Assembly (NCBI GenBank): GCA_000711775.1
Contig: ARYC01018531.1
Coordinates: forward strand, 25,853 to 89,852
Direction: 5' to 3'
From: Oxytricha trifallax
Taxonomy: Eukaryota; Ciliophora; Spirotrichea; Sporadotrichida; Oxytrichidae
DNA: 64,000 bases
Shown piece by piece: positions 19,601 through 30,319 of the stretch (positions are counted from its first letter, which is position 1; each line of letters begins with the position of its first letter). The notes below the pieces were generated by a model that searched no databases, was not told the origin of the DNA, and saw only the letters and a list, made by a program, of their open reading frames with translations. Position numbers and translations under genes: made by a program.

Positions 19601-22208
19601 GTACCAGTACCAACCTGAATTTATTCTCAGTTGCTACCAAAATAAAAATATTAAGCATAAAATTAGAAAATTTACAGTTATAAACTAAGTATAAATATGA
19701 TGTCTAACACCTAAGATCAACCATTGTTGTTGCAGTGCCAGCTCCTATACAAAGTTAGTATAGCCAGTAAGGTTTTTACTTATTAATAATAGAAATTTAA
19801 ATTTGAATTTAAACATGGCGGCTAACTTAAATCGTAAGGCAGTTTCTCTTGGAACAGGTTAATCATTGCTCAACTTTGGCTCCTCCAAGAAACCAGAAGT
19901 AATTTAAATTGAAAAGGAGGTAGAGCTAAGAGCTCTAGAGTTTGAAGATGAGGTATTTAAAATTTAAGTTTAAAACAAGAAGTAGAGTGCAGAGATGGGA
20001 GTTTAAACATAAGTTGAATTGGTTGAGGAAGATAAGGAACAGCAACCAATAGAAAAAATTAAAACATTTTAATGTGAAGACTGCTAAAATTTCTTCTCAA
20101 CTGAGTCAAGCTTGAAGAGACACATCAAAGAGGTACACTCTGGTAGAGCTAAGATCTACTTCAGCATGATAAAGTAGATGGTAGATATTAATGCACTACC
20201 TGCATGAAGTCTTATACTCACTCAGCTAAAGTAAAGAGACATATGCAAAAGCATCATTTAAGCGAATTCCTGATTAAAGATGAGGAAACTTAAAAGCTTG
20301 TACCTGCTAAAAGAAAAAATAACTCTCTTGATTCACAAATAGAGCAGTAGGAGAGACTTAAGAGATAGAATCGGTTTGAGTCAATGAACCAACCAGAAAA
20401 TGGTATGTATATTGCATGCTTATAAGAGAGAGCAATGTATATACCTGCATTAAATGCAGTCGACATAAGCAGCTGTATTGAAAACTATTTGAATATTGAC
20501 GTACCTAACAAGGTAAAACTTATAGTTGTTGATGGATTCGCATACAAGGTATATCCATTCAAGTATCTCATTAAGAACGAGCAATATTAAAATGAGTTTG
20601 CAAATGAATACATAGTACTGAGAGAGGCTTAGAAAAGATAATGCAAGAACTTAGCTAAGCTCGACGGAGTTATACTTGGTCATGGTTTTATTGCATTGAG
20701 ACTCAAGAAGTTTGAAATGACTCTAAGAGAGTATCTCTACCATAATAGATATCCTGATGATTTGAATGAGATACTCACAGATATGACTAAGGGTGTGAAA
20801 GAGCTCCATGATCTAGGGTATGTTCATAGAGATTTGAAGCCAGAAAATGTAATGCTAAATCTCTGCCCTTTAGAAGTAGTAGTCATAGATTTCAACAGAG
20901 CAATAAGACAAGAGATAGTGACTTTAGCTAAGGTTTTAGGCACTCCAGGATACTTCCCTATAAGAGAGAAATGGACAAATGGCTCTGTATAATGGGATGT
21001 TTGGGCGGTAGCTGCAATTATCTTAGAGTGCGATATGGAAAGTATGTCATACTTTGGAACAAAACATGAGAAATAATCAATAAGTTTGGCTGCTAAACAT
21101 ATTAAGCAAGATGAAATATGCAATGAAATTAAGAAGATAGTTGAGATGGTCATCGTAAAAGCTCCAGCATATCCACGATAATCATTGGATGATATACTAG
21201 AACAACTACAGACTGCTAAATTCAAGAGGTATCACAAAGATAAGCAGATAAAATTTGTTTGAATTAAGTACAGTAATACTCATTAAATATTCATTAAATT
21301 CATAAAAAACCTGCGTTTTCTCTACTAACCCCAATAAGACCCCAACTATACCCTACAAATCAAAGCACTTATAAACCTCACTAAGGGGTTTTGGGGTTTT
21401 GAATGAGATTTGGCATTAAATCTCAACCAGCTTAATGATAAGATAAAAATTTACTATAGAATTCTTAAAAAACTTTTTAAAATGAATATATTTATGAATA
21501 ATGACATAAGACCAGAATTAGGATTTAAAGACACAGATATCTTCGATGAATATGAAAAATTGAGAGATAATGAATTGAAATCAACTATGTTGGCTGCACA
21601 TCTAGCTGGTCATGTTTTATCTGCAAATGGCTATCTCTGTTTCTCATCAACCATCGATCTTACTAATATAACATAGACTTAGCTTATAGTTTTTATGGCA
21701 GAATTTATGAGTTTTTATAAAAATATCGATGCAATGAAAGGAGTTCCCACTGACTTAGAAAAGGCGAGAACTCTGAACTATATAAATAGGGCTGTTAAAA
21801 TGGTTGAAATGCAAACAGCCCTTAATATTTCCCAATCTCGTGGCTTCAAAGATGATGTGCTCTATCAAAATGCTCAAGTTAATGTACTGCTTTGGGATAG
21901 ATTAAATACTCTAGAAAATAGGACGGGTTTACATATCTATATAAAAAACGATTTTGTTTGCTTTAATATTAACTCGCAACATAACAGAATAAAACGATTC
22001 ATTTATATATTAATCATCAATAAATCTAATATACCTTAAAAATAGATAGAAATACCCAGCCGAGAACTATAGAGAATGGATAAACTGTGATTTAGTAGCA
22101 AGTATGCTAAAACTTTGGAGTTCAGGAGATAACAGACCAGAAAATGGTTAATTTGTTGGCTTCAAAAATGTCAGAAAAGGCAAGGAACTCTACCCCATTT
22201 ATTATTGA
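16620..22208 (+). CDS. Dihydropteridine reductase-like (QDPR) gene in three MDSs
   Basis: QDPR is an NADH-dependent short-chain dehydrogenase that regenerates tetrahydropterins in the cytosol. MDS1 (16620-16889) encodes SLVLIGGGNELGEAIAKQF, the nucleotide-binding Gly-rich strand-turn, and NRNIILKDGD. MDS2 (21478-21921) encodes DNELKSTMLAAHLAGHVL and a tail ending RLNTLENR, matching the family's TLDTPxNR. MDS3 (22039-22208) ends with SSGDNRPENGQFVGFKNVRK and TGA at 22206-22208, matching the family C-terminus. MDS1/2 share pointer TAAAATG and MDS2/3 share AAAATAG; both joins keep the frame. The IES between MDS1 and MDS2 is about 4.6 kb and contains a whole TBE. The usual active-site YxxxK appears as Tyr-Ile-Asn-Arg-Ala, so the lysine is not obvious. 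Start chosen as the first ATG in frame. Confidence 0.85.
16883..16889 (+). repeat. Pointer TAAAATG, QDPR MDS1/IES edge
   Basis: TAAAATG here recurs at 21478-21484. Removing one copy plus the intervening DNA joins ...IINKM to NIFMNNDIRP in frame. Confidence 0.7.
17298..17380 (+). repeat. TBE left terminal inverted repeat
   Basis: About 80 bp, beginning with the C4A4 tip and ending near GTTAGTAGAGAAA; matches the complement of 21317-21401. Confidence 0.95.
17400..18421 (+). pseudogene. TBE 42-kDa transposase (Tc1/mariner-IS630 type, DD34E), disrupted
   Basis: Cuts and pastes the element; TBE transposases are also implicated in genome rearrangement in Oxytricha. ATG 17400 begins MRNRNQRNLGSIYDDKYLDL. 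The N-terminal part carries helix-turn-helix-like segments. Catalytic residues are visible: first Asp in IHADEAVF (about 17918), second in LLADNLSVHK (about 18157), Glu in NGIEFYWS (about 18262), with 34 residues between the last two. Two in-frame TGA codons (17607-17609 and about 18069) and a frame change near 17885 interrupt it. The first TGA is also present in the TBE at 1-547. TGA at 18419-18421 ends it. As read it cannot make one intact protein, unless the TGAs are decoded. Confidence 0.88.
18620..19117 (-). CDS. TBE 22-kDa protein
   Basis: Minus-strand frame between the other two TBE genes, as expected for the TBE 22-kDa protein. It reads KAILCDEKKAFKNSEIKLID, LYEVAMKDEELVVYLPTKK and SFFFGVLGTLRESYLREIIE; TAA/TAG codons inside are glutamines and TGA at 18622-18620 stops it. 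The first ATG in frame is at 19096; the frame is open to 19117, and an upstream segment starting MESISTAIKRVEAKK (about 19253) may be an earlier exon or a decayed start. Function unknown in the literature I know; conserved among TBEs. Confidence 0.7.
19815..21262 (+). CDS. TBE 57-kDa zinc-finger and protein-kinase-like protein (one frame change)
   Basis: ATG 19815 starts MAANLNRKAVSLGTGQ. Two C2H2 fingers follow: CEDCQNFFSTESSLKRHIKE (about 20074) and CTTCMKSYTHSAKVKRHMQK (about 20191). Between them, at about 20190, the frame changes by one base. The C-terminal 250 residues form a kinase-like domain: candidate ATP-binding Lys in AYKVYPF, catalytic loop YVHRDLKPENVML (about 20820), VIDFNRA in place of the DFG motif, then GTPGYFPIREKW and DVWAVA. 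TGA 21260-21262. DFN for DFG makes normal metal binding doubtful. The finger-kinase fusion is the known composition of this TBE protein. Confidence 0.85.
21317..21401 (-). repeat. TBE right terminal inverted repeat
   Basis: Complement of the left repeat, ending GGGGTTTTGGGGTTTTG, followed by the AAT duplication. Confidence 0.95.
21478..21484 (+). repeat. Pointer TAAAATG, IES/QDPR MDS2 edge
   Basis: Partner of the repeat at 16883-16889. Confidence 0.7.
21915..21921 (+). repeat. Pointer AAAATAG, QDPR MDS2/IES edge
   Basis: AAAATAG recurs at 22039-22045. Joining on it gives LENRQKYPAENYREW, in frame, and removes 124 bp. Confidence 0.8.
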
Positions 22209-22286
22209 AAAATTAGCCCTTAAATTGATTATATAGCTTGATTAAATTAATGTTTAATTAAATTAAAATTATATACTTAATTTTCA

Positions 22287-23633
22287 ATGTCTGCAAACTC
22301 CCTCAATAATAATAATACATCGAATTAATCTGAAGATTAGATAAATCTATAGCAATAACCTATGATCAAACTTACCTTCAAATAATAAACCCTAATTTCA
22401 GTATTATTCAACAGCCTCAATAGATTAAAAAAGAAAAAGCAAAGAGACGCTTTGAATGAAATAAAACGCTTATCAATTCAATTTTCCATGATTTAATCAG
22501 ATATTCAGCAAAATGGTGCCTCATAATACGAAGAATTTAAGAATATTAAAATTCCTAAGAAATCAAAGAAAGATCTGGTTAGACAGACAATACACAAAAT
22601 ATTTCTGTCTTAGAAGCTTAAAACCATGGAGGATGCGTTTAGTCAATGGAAATTGTTAATAACAACTGATGAGCAAATTAAAGGCAGAGATTAACTCAAT
22701 TAATTTGATTAGGAGATTAGCTATCTAAGAACAATTGAAGAAGAGTTATAAGGTTAAATATAGACTATAGATCGAGAGATAACTTTGGAATTATTATGAA
22801 TTTAATGTCAACCTTTTATAAAATATCATAGAAATAGATTGATATATTAAGTTCCTATTTATTCGAATATAATTTGGAGTAAAGAGAGTAAGACAGAACG
22901 AAAATCTGGCTTTCTACAAAATACAAAAACGAAGAAAAGAAATTCAAGCTTTCCTCTTAGAAAGTGCTTCTGGACAACTCTCTCTATCTAAATAGAGTGA
23001 TGAACACAATGCCTGCTTTTTACAGATTGCTTATCCACTCATAACTAACTTAATTAAAAGAGAAATACAAGCAAGAGATGAAGGGGGCTAATTCTGTGTT
23101 TGTATATGAGGGGAAACATTAAAGAAATGTATTTAGGGCTATATAGTTTGAACCACCCAGGCAGTTAAAGTAAAAACGAGGTCTAAATTCTAAAGAACTA
23201 ATTTAAAACATATATCCAAAAATATATTATAGATATATATTTATATGAAATCTATCAGTGAATAAAGCTAATTAATTTAAAATATTTCTATATAAGTATA
23301 TTATATAAGAAACTAAACTCCAAAATTCCTACAAGACAGCAATAAATGTAATAAAAAGTAATGAAATAATTCGACAGAGTTAAGCAAAGAGAAGCTGTGA
23401 ATAAAATTGAAAATATATATAAACAAGATAAGAATTTCGTAAAATATGATTAAATTATAAGAGCAATAAAATATGTGTAGAGAAAATTCAGAGAAAGTAA
23501 GATGAAGCAATTAATGTATGAAATTAATGAGGCAGACGAAGGGTAGGATAATATTGTGAAATACTTATAAAATTTAACAATCAAATATAATAAATTATTT
23601 GACCAAATATTTACATTTATTAAATTAAATTGA
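22287..23633 (+). CDS. Hypothetical coiled-coil protein in about three MDSs
   Basis: ATG 22287 (MSANSLNNNNTSNQSEDQIN). The first block, to about 22790, has a Gln/Asn-rich start then a basic helical region (LNRLKKKKQRDALNEIKRLS) and a coiled-coil (YLRTIEEELQGQIQTIDREI). The second block (about 22870-23187) reads KIWLSTKYKNEEKKFKLSSQ, MPAFYRLLIHSQLTQLKEKY. The third (23313-23633) reads VKQREAVNKIENIYKQDKNF and ends at TGA 23631-23633. Blocks two and three share CTAAA (23183-23187, 23313-23317), joining GLNSK to IPTRQ in frame. The first join is not solved. No domain recognised. Confidence 0.65.
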
Positions 23634-23821
23634 AATATTTTTTGCTTGATTAATAAAGATAGGAGATTTAACATCAGAGCTCCTATCAGTGTAAAATATA
23701 ATTGACATTAGAAAATAATCACAATTAATTTATAAAAGTTATCATGATTATCATTTTAATTTGTATTATTGAATTTATTATAACTTTAAATCTTGAGTAA
23801 ATTTATTATAATAAAATCAAA

Positions 23822-26800
23822 ATGAAATATTATCTAATTATAGCCTAGCTGCTATTGCTTTTGACTTTTGGTAATCAACTTATCATGATTAATTAATTTT
23901 ATTTTTATAGATTTAGATTTTACTTAGTAATAATGCGTGGGAGGTGTACCAAATAACAATCTCCAAGCTGGCGAGGTCTGTGACTCAACCACTGATTCAG
24001 CTGCGTAAGTTTCATATTAAAACCATAATTTTTATTGTAATTATCCTATATTATGCACTCAATTGATTCTGTGTTTGAAAGCTAATTATAAAAAGACTAA
24101 TACTAAAACATTCAATACAGGTGTGATCCAATTACATGTGATATGAACACAGGCTATTAATGTAGAAATGTCCCAGGAACATCATCCACTTGCACGGAAG
24201 TGTGTGGTGATGGCTTAAACATGGGGAGAAAGGCATGTGACGATGGAGGTGTCAGTCCAAGAGACGGGTAAGTTATTAACTTTTAAAAGCTATTTATTTA
24301 TTCATAAACAATCGCAATAATTTTAAATGCTCTAAATTAATTCAATTTGCATATAGATGTGGATTTCAATGTGCTGTAGAAACAGGCTGGACTTGCTCAG
24401 GCGGTACAAGCTCAAAAGCAGATAATTGTGTAGAAATTTGTGGAGATGGAATTGATTGGGGCACACTCCCTTGTGACGATGGAGGCACTGGCTTAGGGTA
24501 AACTATAATAAAATACTTCAATAACTCATTCATATCTATAGGTGTGACGCTACTTGTAATTTAATAACGGGTTATGATTGCTAAGGAGGTAACCCTAAAC
24601 GCAGAGACACTTGTTTCGATAAATGCGGTGACGGTATAAATCTTGGTCTGAGAAACTGTGATGATGGCAATGTAGTGGGAGGAGATGGATGTGATAGAAC
24701 TTGCAACGTGGAAGATGGCTACACTTGTACAAAACCTTTGAATGCTATCAGCGTTTGTAGTGAAGGTTGTGGAGATGGCTTCAATATGGGCACTAATTAA
24801 TGTGATGATAAAAACAGTGTCTCTGGAGATGGCTGTGATGATACTTGCAATGTTGAACTAGGGTGGACCTGTGGAACTGGTAATTTTGCACATTTTGACA
24901 ATTGCTTCGAGGTTTGTGGAGATGGACGTTCCCTTAAATCTTGGTCACCAATTGGAAACATGTGTGATGACGGTAACAACTACAATGGAGATGGGTGTGA
25001 TGCAGATTGCATCTTAGAATATGGATATGTCTGCATTGGAGGAGATTTATATACCCCCGATGTATGCTCAGAAGAATGTGGAGATGGTTATAATATTGGA
25101 TTACTTGCTTGTGATGATGGCAATAATCTTATAATTAAATTAAATTGTAGTGATGTTTTTAATAGTGTAAGAACCGTTTAAAAAACTGAAATTTATTGAA
25201 CTATAGTGGAGACGGTTGCTCAAGCACTTGTGAAGTGGAGGCAGGTTGGACATGTACAGGAGGTGGAACTTATACTTCAGACACCTGCACTGAAACATGT
25301 GGTGACGGCAAAGATTTCAATCAGTATTTCTGTGATGATGGAAACAAAGTTTCAGGAGATGGTTGCTCATCAGTGTGCAATCATTTTGAGTTTATCTTAA
25401 ATATATTGCAATTATATATAATCATTATGAATATTGAGAGTGGATATACATGCACAGGAGGAACAGCCAACAACCCAGATCACTGCTGGAGACCATACCC
25501 TCGAATAGTCTCGGCTACATTAAGCGCTAATAACACAGTAATAACTCTTACTTTTAATGAGACAACATTTATGAAGAGCACATTCACTATCTTAACTATT
25601 TTATTTATTTTTATGGGAAGTGACAATATTAAGTGTACTAAAAACTTAATTGCAATCAAACAATTTTTAAAATGTAAATTTATCAATTCTTCTTTGACAT
25701 TAATAAATAATGAAGAATATTGCTTTATATATAAAATTACGATATAAATTGATTCTTAATAACTTCTTTTTATTTAATATTTTAAAAATAAATAATAAGG
25801 GTTTTTCATAATAATATATTATTCACTAAGGACGATTTTCTAATTTATGTATCCGGCCCAAGAGATCTATATTCCTACACTTTTGACGTGCTTAATCTTG
25901 AATATTACAGAGGTAGAACAGCTGGCTTCACTACGCTTCAAGTTTAAATTACTTATCAATAATCTGGGTAATATATATATATATATTCTAAAGAAATCCT
26001 ATTTAGAAAATATCAAACTTATTAAAATGCTAAATTATATAATTTTAATATAAAGGGTAATTCTTTGGGTTGAATGCTGAGGGAGTAGTTTTTGCAGTCC
26101 GTAATGGTGCTAATTTTTAAAATTTCAGAGGAGGCCCATTAATTGAAAATGTGTGGGTGATGTATGCAGGGCCTAGAGAAAGTGATTATAAATGTGATTT
26201 AGATGGTCTGTGGGAAGCAAGTTACTGGGTTCTTATTATCTTTTTCGTGCTAAATTTTGGAGCATTCTTTTTTGAGTAAGTTAAATCAATGTCAACAATA
26301 CAAACTGTGATTTTATATTTGTACAAGGGTTTTAACAATTTTATTTGTAGGATTTCGATGAATTTCTTCTGGAGTTTAGCATATTTCTGTTAGATAATCA
26401 GTCTTTTTCCACTTATGCAGCTTTACTTACCTTCCTGTGCTTCACTTTACATTAAAGATATAAGCATAGCGAATTCCAAATATAAAAAATAATTTACCTT
26501 TTTTTCGATTTCATTTTCATTGAATGGTGAAGACTACAATATATACACAAATTTCCTTGGTAATACTTTCTGGGACCTAGATTTAACAAAGTACGCAACC
26601 ACCTTTTGGTATGGTTTCTTAAGATAGGGTTATGACACACAATCTTTCTTGGGTGATGCTGCAGACATTTTAAATTGCTGGCTACTAGCAGTGCTACTAC
26701 TTTTCTTCTTTAATTTCATGAAAGCTATATTCCCCAAAGAGCCATATTTTGTGGAGACTGAGAGAAACTATAGATCTTTCGCTTTTTATAGAGGGCTGCA

Positions 26801-28107
26801 AGTTTGCTATTTGAAAATCATATTTTGCATCATAATGAACATGTTAAATACACACTTTGAAAATAGTACTCTTTAGTTGAGTATGACACTCAGCGCCTTC
26901 TTTTTGGTAAGTAGTTCATTGCATAAAGATTAAGTATTTATCATTTTGCTGTTTTCATGATGATATTTCAAACAATATGTTGATTCATAAACTATAGGCA
27001 GGGTTTATAGCTTTTCCAGTATTTAATTCATGGCAAGCATATGCATATCGAAAAGCACTAAAAACAGAAGATGTGAAAGAGCTTGTGAAATATAAATGGT
27101 AACTGTAATTTGGTGAATATGCGAAGACTAGTTTTGTGAGATATTTCTATATATGGGCTTTTTGCTTAAGAAGACTATTAATCTCTATAATCATTTTGAC
27201 ACTCTAGAATGATACTATGTGGTATATAATAATCAATTTATCTTTATGAATATTTTTTCTTGCTATTCTTAAAATATACCATTAAATTTGATTGAGGTAG
27301 TTGAACCTCTTAATATTCGTGAATGCATTAGCTTTCATACATCACATTATAAGCAGACCCTATGCAGATGTCCTCTTAAATCTTCATACTTTAATAAACG
27401 ACCTTGGCGTGCTAATAGTCTTAGGTGAGATGTACAGGTTCAGATACCCCTTCCTCTCAGACGCAGAATTTTATTTCCTTGGGAAAGTTGTAATCGCCAC
27501 TATAGCAGGAATTATATTCTTGAACTTTGTATTGTTCTTGATTTCATTACTCCTGGGACTGTGTGCATTCTGTAAGAAATACTGGTGCTGTAAGAAAAAA
27601 ATCAGGGAGAGGGAGAAGATCATTTATGATCCTTAGAAAGACTTAAATGTATCAGAGATTGATGAGGTTTATCACACACCTACACCTGAGCCAACTCCTC
27701 CTCCCACACCACCCACTTATAAAACTATAATATATTACGATTATTTAAGATTATGTTTTGAGTTATGACATAGAGAGGTAGATTTATTTTGAATTCTACA
27801 ATTATGTGTAATTAGAACTAAGTTTACTGATAAAAACAGAAAAATATTTTAAATACATTTTAGGTTTACACTCCTAAATCACCAACACCAGAACCTACTC
27901 CACCACCATCACCACCTCCTAAAGAGCCAACTCCAGAAGAGTCAGAAGATGAACCTGAATATGTTCTTCCAGCAGCTGCGGTCTTGGTTAAGGAAGGTGA
28001 TTAGAAATTCGGTGCTGATGATCCAATGGGACAGACTATGGCAGGTACTTAGTAATTTGGCAGCTCCAATCAGAATGCTGGCATGATTATTGTAAAAATA
28101 TAATATA
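23822..28107 (+). CDS. Membrane protein with DUF4215-type Cys-rich repeats
   Basis: Likely a cell-surface protein. ATG 23822 starts a signal peptide (MKYYLIIAQLLLLLLTFG), split from the rest by a short intron. About seven Cys-rich repeats follow to 25490, with the signature CGDG...CDDGN...GDGCxxxC...GYxC (myxococcus-type/DUF4215). Next is an Ig-like segment starting PRIVSATLSANNTVITLTF, then YVSGPRDLYSYTFDVLNLEY, several transmembrane helices (ASYWVLIIFFVLNFGAFFF and others to 27590), a Cys cluster (CAFCKKYWCC) and a Pro/Thr/Glu-rich tail (PTPEPTPPPSPPP). Introns with GT-AG ends occur (for example 24269-24357, 24499-24541). Small IESs interrupt it, with candidate pointers AA (about 25128), AAT (about 25381), GGGTAAT (25966/26055), TT (about 27244) and TTA (about 27718). 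The stop codon is not visible; the frame runs into noncoding DNA near 28107. Confidence 0.82.
25966..26061 (+). repeat. IES with 7-bp pointers GGGTAAT
   Basis: GGGTAAT at 25966-25972 and 26055-26061. Removal of 89 bp joins TYQQSGQ to FFGLNAEGVVFAV in frame within the membrane-protein gene. Confidence 0.85.
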
Positions 28108-28361
28108 AATTTAATTATAAATTATTAATTTTATTGAAATTATATGACCTTTTTATAAATTTAAAAAATACAAAAGGATTTTTTAATTTATAAATAGTTA
28201 ATTAAAATTTTTTTATATAATTAATTTAAAAAATTTCTTAGTTAATTATTCATTTATAATATCGAATAATCTAGATAATCAAAATTTAATTTTGAAATAC
28301 TAATTAAACTATGAGAATATTTATAAAATTACAGTTAAAATTTTATTTAGTATGTTAATAA
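28108..28361. other. AT-rich spacer
   Basis: No supported gene. It ends with GTTAATAA (28354-28361), the left target duplication of the next element. Confidence 0.6.
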
Positions 28362-28369
28362 GGGTGTTG

Positions 28370-28545
28370 ACGTCAGGGCGTCCCAGGTACGATCCGGACG
28401 TCCCAGCCTCGTCAGGACGTCCCAAGGTCGTCAGGACGTCCCAGGATCGTCAGGACGTCCCAGTGACGTCAGGACGTCCCAGATGACGTCAGGAAGTCCC
28501 AGGTTCACCAGGACGTCCCAGCATCGTCAGGACGTCCCAAGTAAT
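28370..28545. repeat. Subterminal GACGTCC tandem repeats, left
   Basis: About nine units of roughly 18 bp with core CAGGACGTCCCAG. Each core holds the small palindrome GGACGTCC. Mirrored by 29565-29730. Confidence 0.9.
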
Positions 28546-28671
28546 AATTTTCTTAACGAATAAGATAAAATGTGCGAAGCACCATAAAAGATTCTTTATG
28601 AATCTTTTAAGGCAGGGTTCTGGGGATGCAAGCCCTAGTTAACCGGGAACTAAATTCCCATTAATATTATG

Positions 28672-29240
28672 CACATGCCGTTAGATCCATCCCCATCTCA
28701 TTCCAATTTATTCCAACATAGGCTTGCCAACCATCTGTATGGACTGTAGTGTTTTCTGCCACGCGTTGTTGTACTAATTCCTCTAATGAAGCGCGAGTTC
28801 TGTTTTGGACAACAAAATTTTTTATATATTTTTTTTTTCGTCTATCTAGACATCAACCTGTAAGAGATAGGTTTCTTGTTCAAGCTTTAATTAGTTTTTG
28901 ATAATCCTTCTAACATCTGCTAAGATTTTACTCACAGATTCAAGACTTGTTTTAAGAATTTAAGATCAAATGTTTTTTAAATATCATCAACCATTTCACT
29001 AGTATTCCTTCCATTAGAAAAATAAGTAAACAGTATCTCTCGCAAAATTCTTATGGGTAAGTATTAGGACAAAATATTTTCAAACAATCTTTTATAGTTT
29101 ATCTAGAACGACATTGACTGTTATCACATTCATAGTAGCAATGGTCTATATATTTTTCAGAAGAAGTAAATATCACATGCAATGATTATTATCATTTTTG
29201 ACATTATAAAGTGCTAGAGAGTACGCCATATCGGTCTTAT
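28672..29240 (-). pseudogene. ISXO2-like/Merlin transposase, decayed
   Basis: Reading the minus strand, a Cys-containing N-terminal remnant (YYECDNSQC, about 29125), then PIRILREILFTYFSNGRNTS (about 29040), and the catalytic part ASLEELVQQRVAENTTVHTD followed by GWQAYVGINW (about 28780-28700). TVHTDGWxAY is the second-Asp motif of the IS1595/ISXO2 family. Frames shift several times and the end is missing, so no intact enzyme is made. Confidence 0.8.
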
Positions 29241-29564
29241 GTGATTTGTTACTAGAATAATTCCATATGAATAAAGTTTAATTAATTATTAACGATTATA
29301 ATTTAACTATTAAATATTAATTTTTCACATATTCATACACATCAACAATAAAAAAAATTTCGGAAGCTTTGCCTCCGAACCTCCACAGGGGCTGCCAAAA
29401 ACTTGACCCCTGCTATTATTGGTTCGCATTGATTGCGAACAAGGGGTTCCATCCCTTGTGACCCCGGTTAACTAGGGCTTGCATCCCCAGAACCCTGCCT
29501 GAAAAGATTCATAAAGAATCTTTTATGGTGCTTCGCACATTTTATCTTATTCGTTAAGAAAATT

Positions 29565-29730
29565 ATTACTTGGGACGTCCTGACGAGGCTGGGACGTCCT
29601 GATCGACCATGGGACGTCCTGACGTCACCTATGACTCTGGGACGTCCTGACGACACTGGGACGTCCTGACGACCCTGGGACGTCCTGTCGAGGCTGGGAC
29701 GTCCTGATCGTACCTGGGACGCCGTGACGT
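29565..29730. repeat. Subterminal GACGTCC tandem repeats, right
   Basis: About nine units with core CTGGGACGTCCTGAC, in inverted orientation to the left array. Confidence 0.9.
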
Positions 29731-29835
29731 CAACACCCGTTAATAAAAAGAATCCTTAAATAATATATATATTGAAATATTAAAAATTTCATTTATAGTT
29801 AATTTATTAGTTTTATATTAATTTTCTTTATAATC

Positions 29836-30250
29836 TATTCAATTAACTTCATATTTTACAATAATTCTGATAAAACTTTATTAAATTTCCTAGCATTTTT
29901 TATAAATATTTAAAATAATTTGATATGATTTTAGCAATAATAACTAGAAAACTAAGTTTGGAGATAGCGTGGCAAACGCCAACATAAACAGAAGATGATA
30001 TTGATTTAATATTTCTAATAATATTCTTTGATAAATATTCATATATTAATTTCATTATTAAAACTGGATTTAATATATCATCTCTTATTTTCGATAAGTG
30101 AGTCGAATAGTTCAAATTGAAATTTAGGATTAATTAGTCATTAATAAATTTAATCATTAAAATCTAGCTTTATCAGAACAACTTTCTAAATATTCTCCAA
30201 GAAAATATATGACATCGTACAACTCAAAGACTATATGCCATATTAATTTA
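29836..30250 (-). CDS. Hypothetical MDS cluster
   Basis: Minus-strand frames read IVFELYDVIYFLGEYLESCS (about 30215) and, after a shift, ILNPVLIMKLIYEYLSKNII and SSVYVGVCHAISKLSFLVI to a TGA near 29838. Composition is coding-like and resembles the helical N-termini of the LRR proteins in this window, but I cannot assign it. Confidence 0.4.
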
Positions 30251-30319
30251 ATTTATTATATTTTTATTAAGACTATATCAGCACTCACTCTGATAATACT
30301 TGGATTGATACAACTTGTA

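Larger units (their letters stand above)
17298..21401 (+). mobile_element. Full-length TBE transposon (4104 bp)
   Basis: Ends are the 17-bp CAAAACCCCAAAACCCC and its complement, embedded in inverted terminal repeats of about 80 bp that match perfectly as far as I compared them. AAT flanks both sides (17295-17297, 21402-21404), the ANT-type 3-bp duplication known for TBE. Three coding regions in the known TBE arrangement: 42-kDa DDE transposase (plus), 22-kDa protein (minus) and 57-kDa zinc-finger/kinase protein (plus). It sits inside the IES of the QDPR gene, so it would be removed with that IES or by itself during somatic development. Confidence 0.97.
28362..29738 (-). mobile_element. Merlin/IS1595 (ISXO2-like) element, 1377 bp
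   Basis: Inverted termini start GGGTGTTGACGTCA. The 8-bp sequence GTTAATAA directly flanks both ends (28354-28361, 29739-29746), the duplication size known for Merlin/IS1595-type elements. Both ends carry arrays of a GTCAGGACGTCCCAG-like repeat, then inverted copies of a longer block (AAGATAAAATGTGCGAAGCA and neighbours). The interior holds a decayed transposase on the minus strand. Confidence 0.9.

Noticed and set aside
20824-21225. Minus-strand 133-residue ORF inside the TBE
   Set aside because: Antisense to the kinase domain with its HRDLKPEN motif; a shadow.
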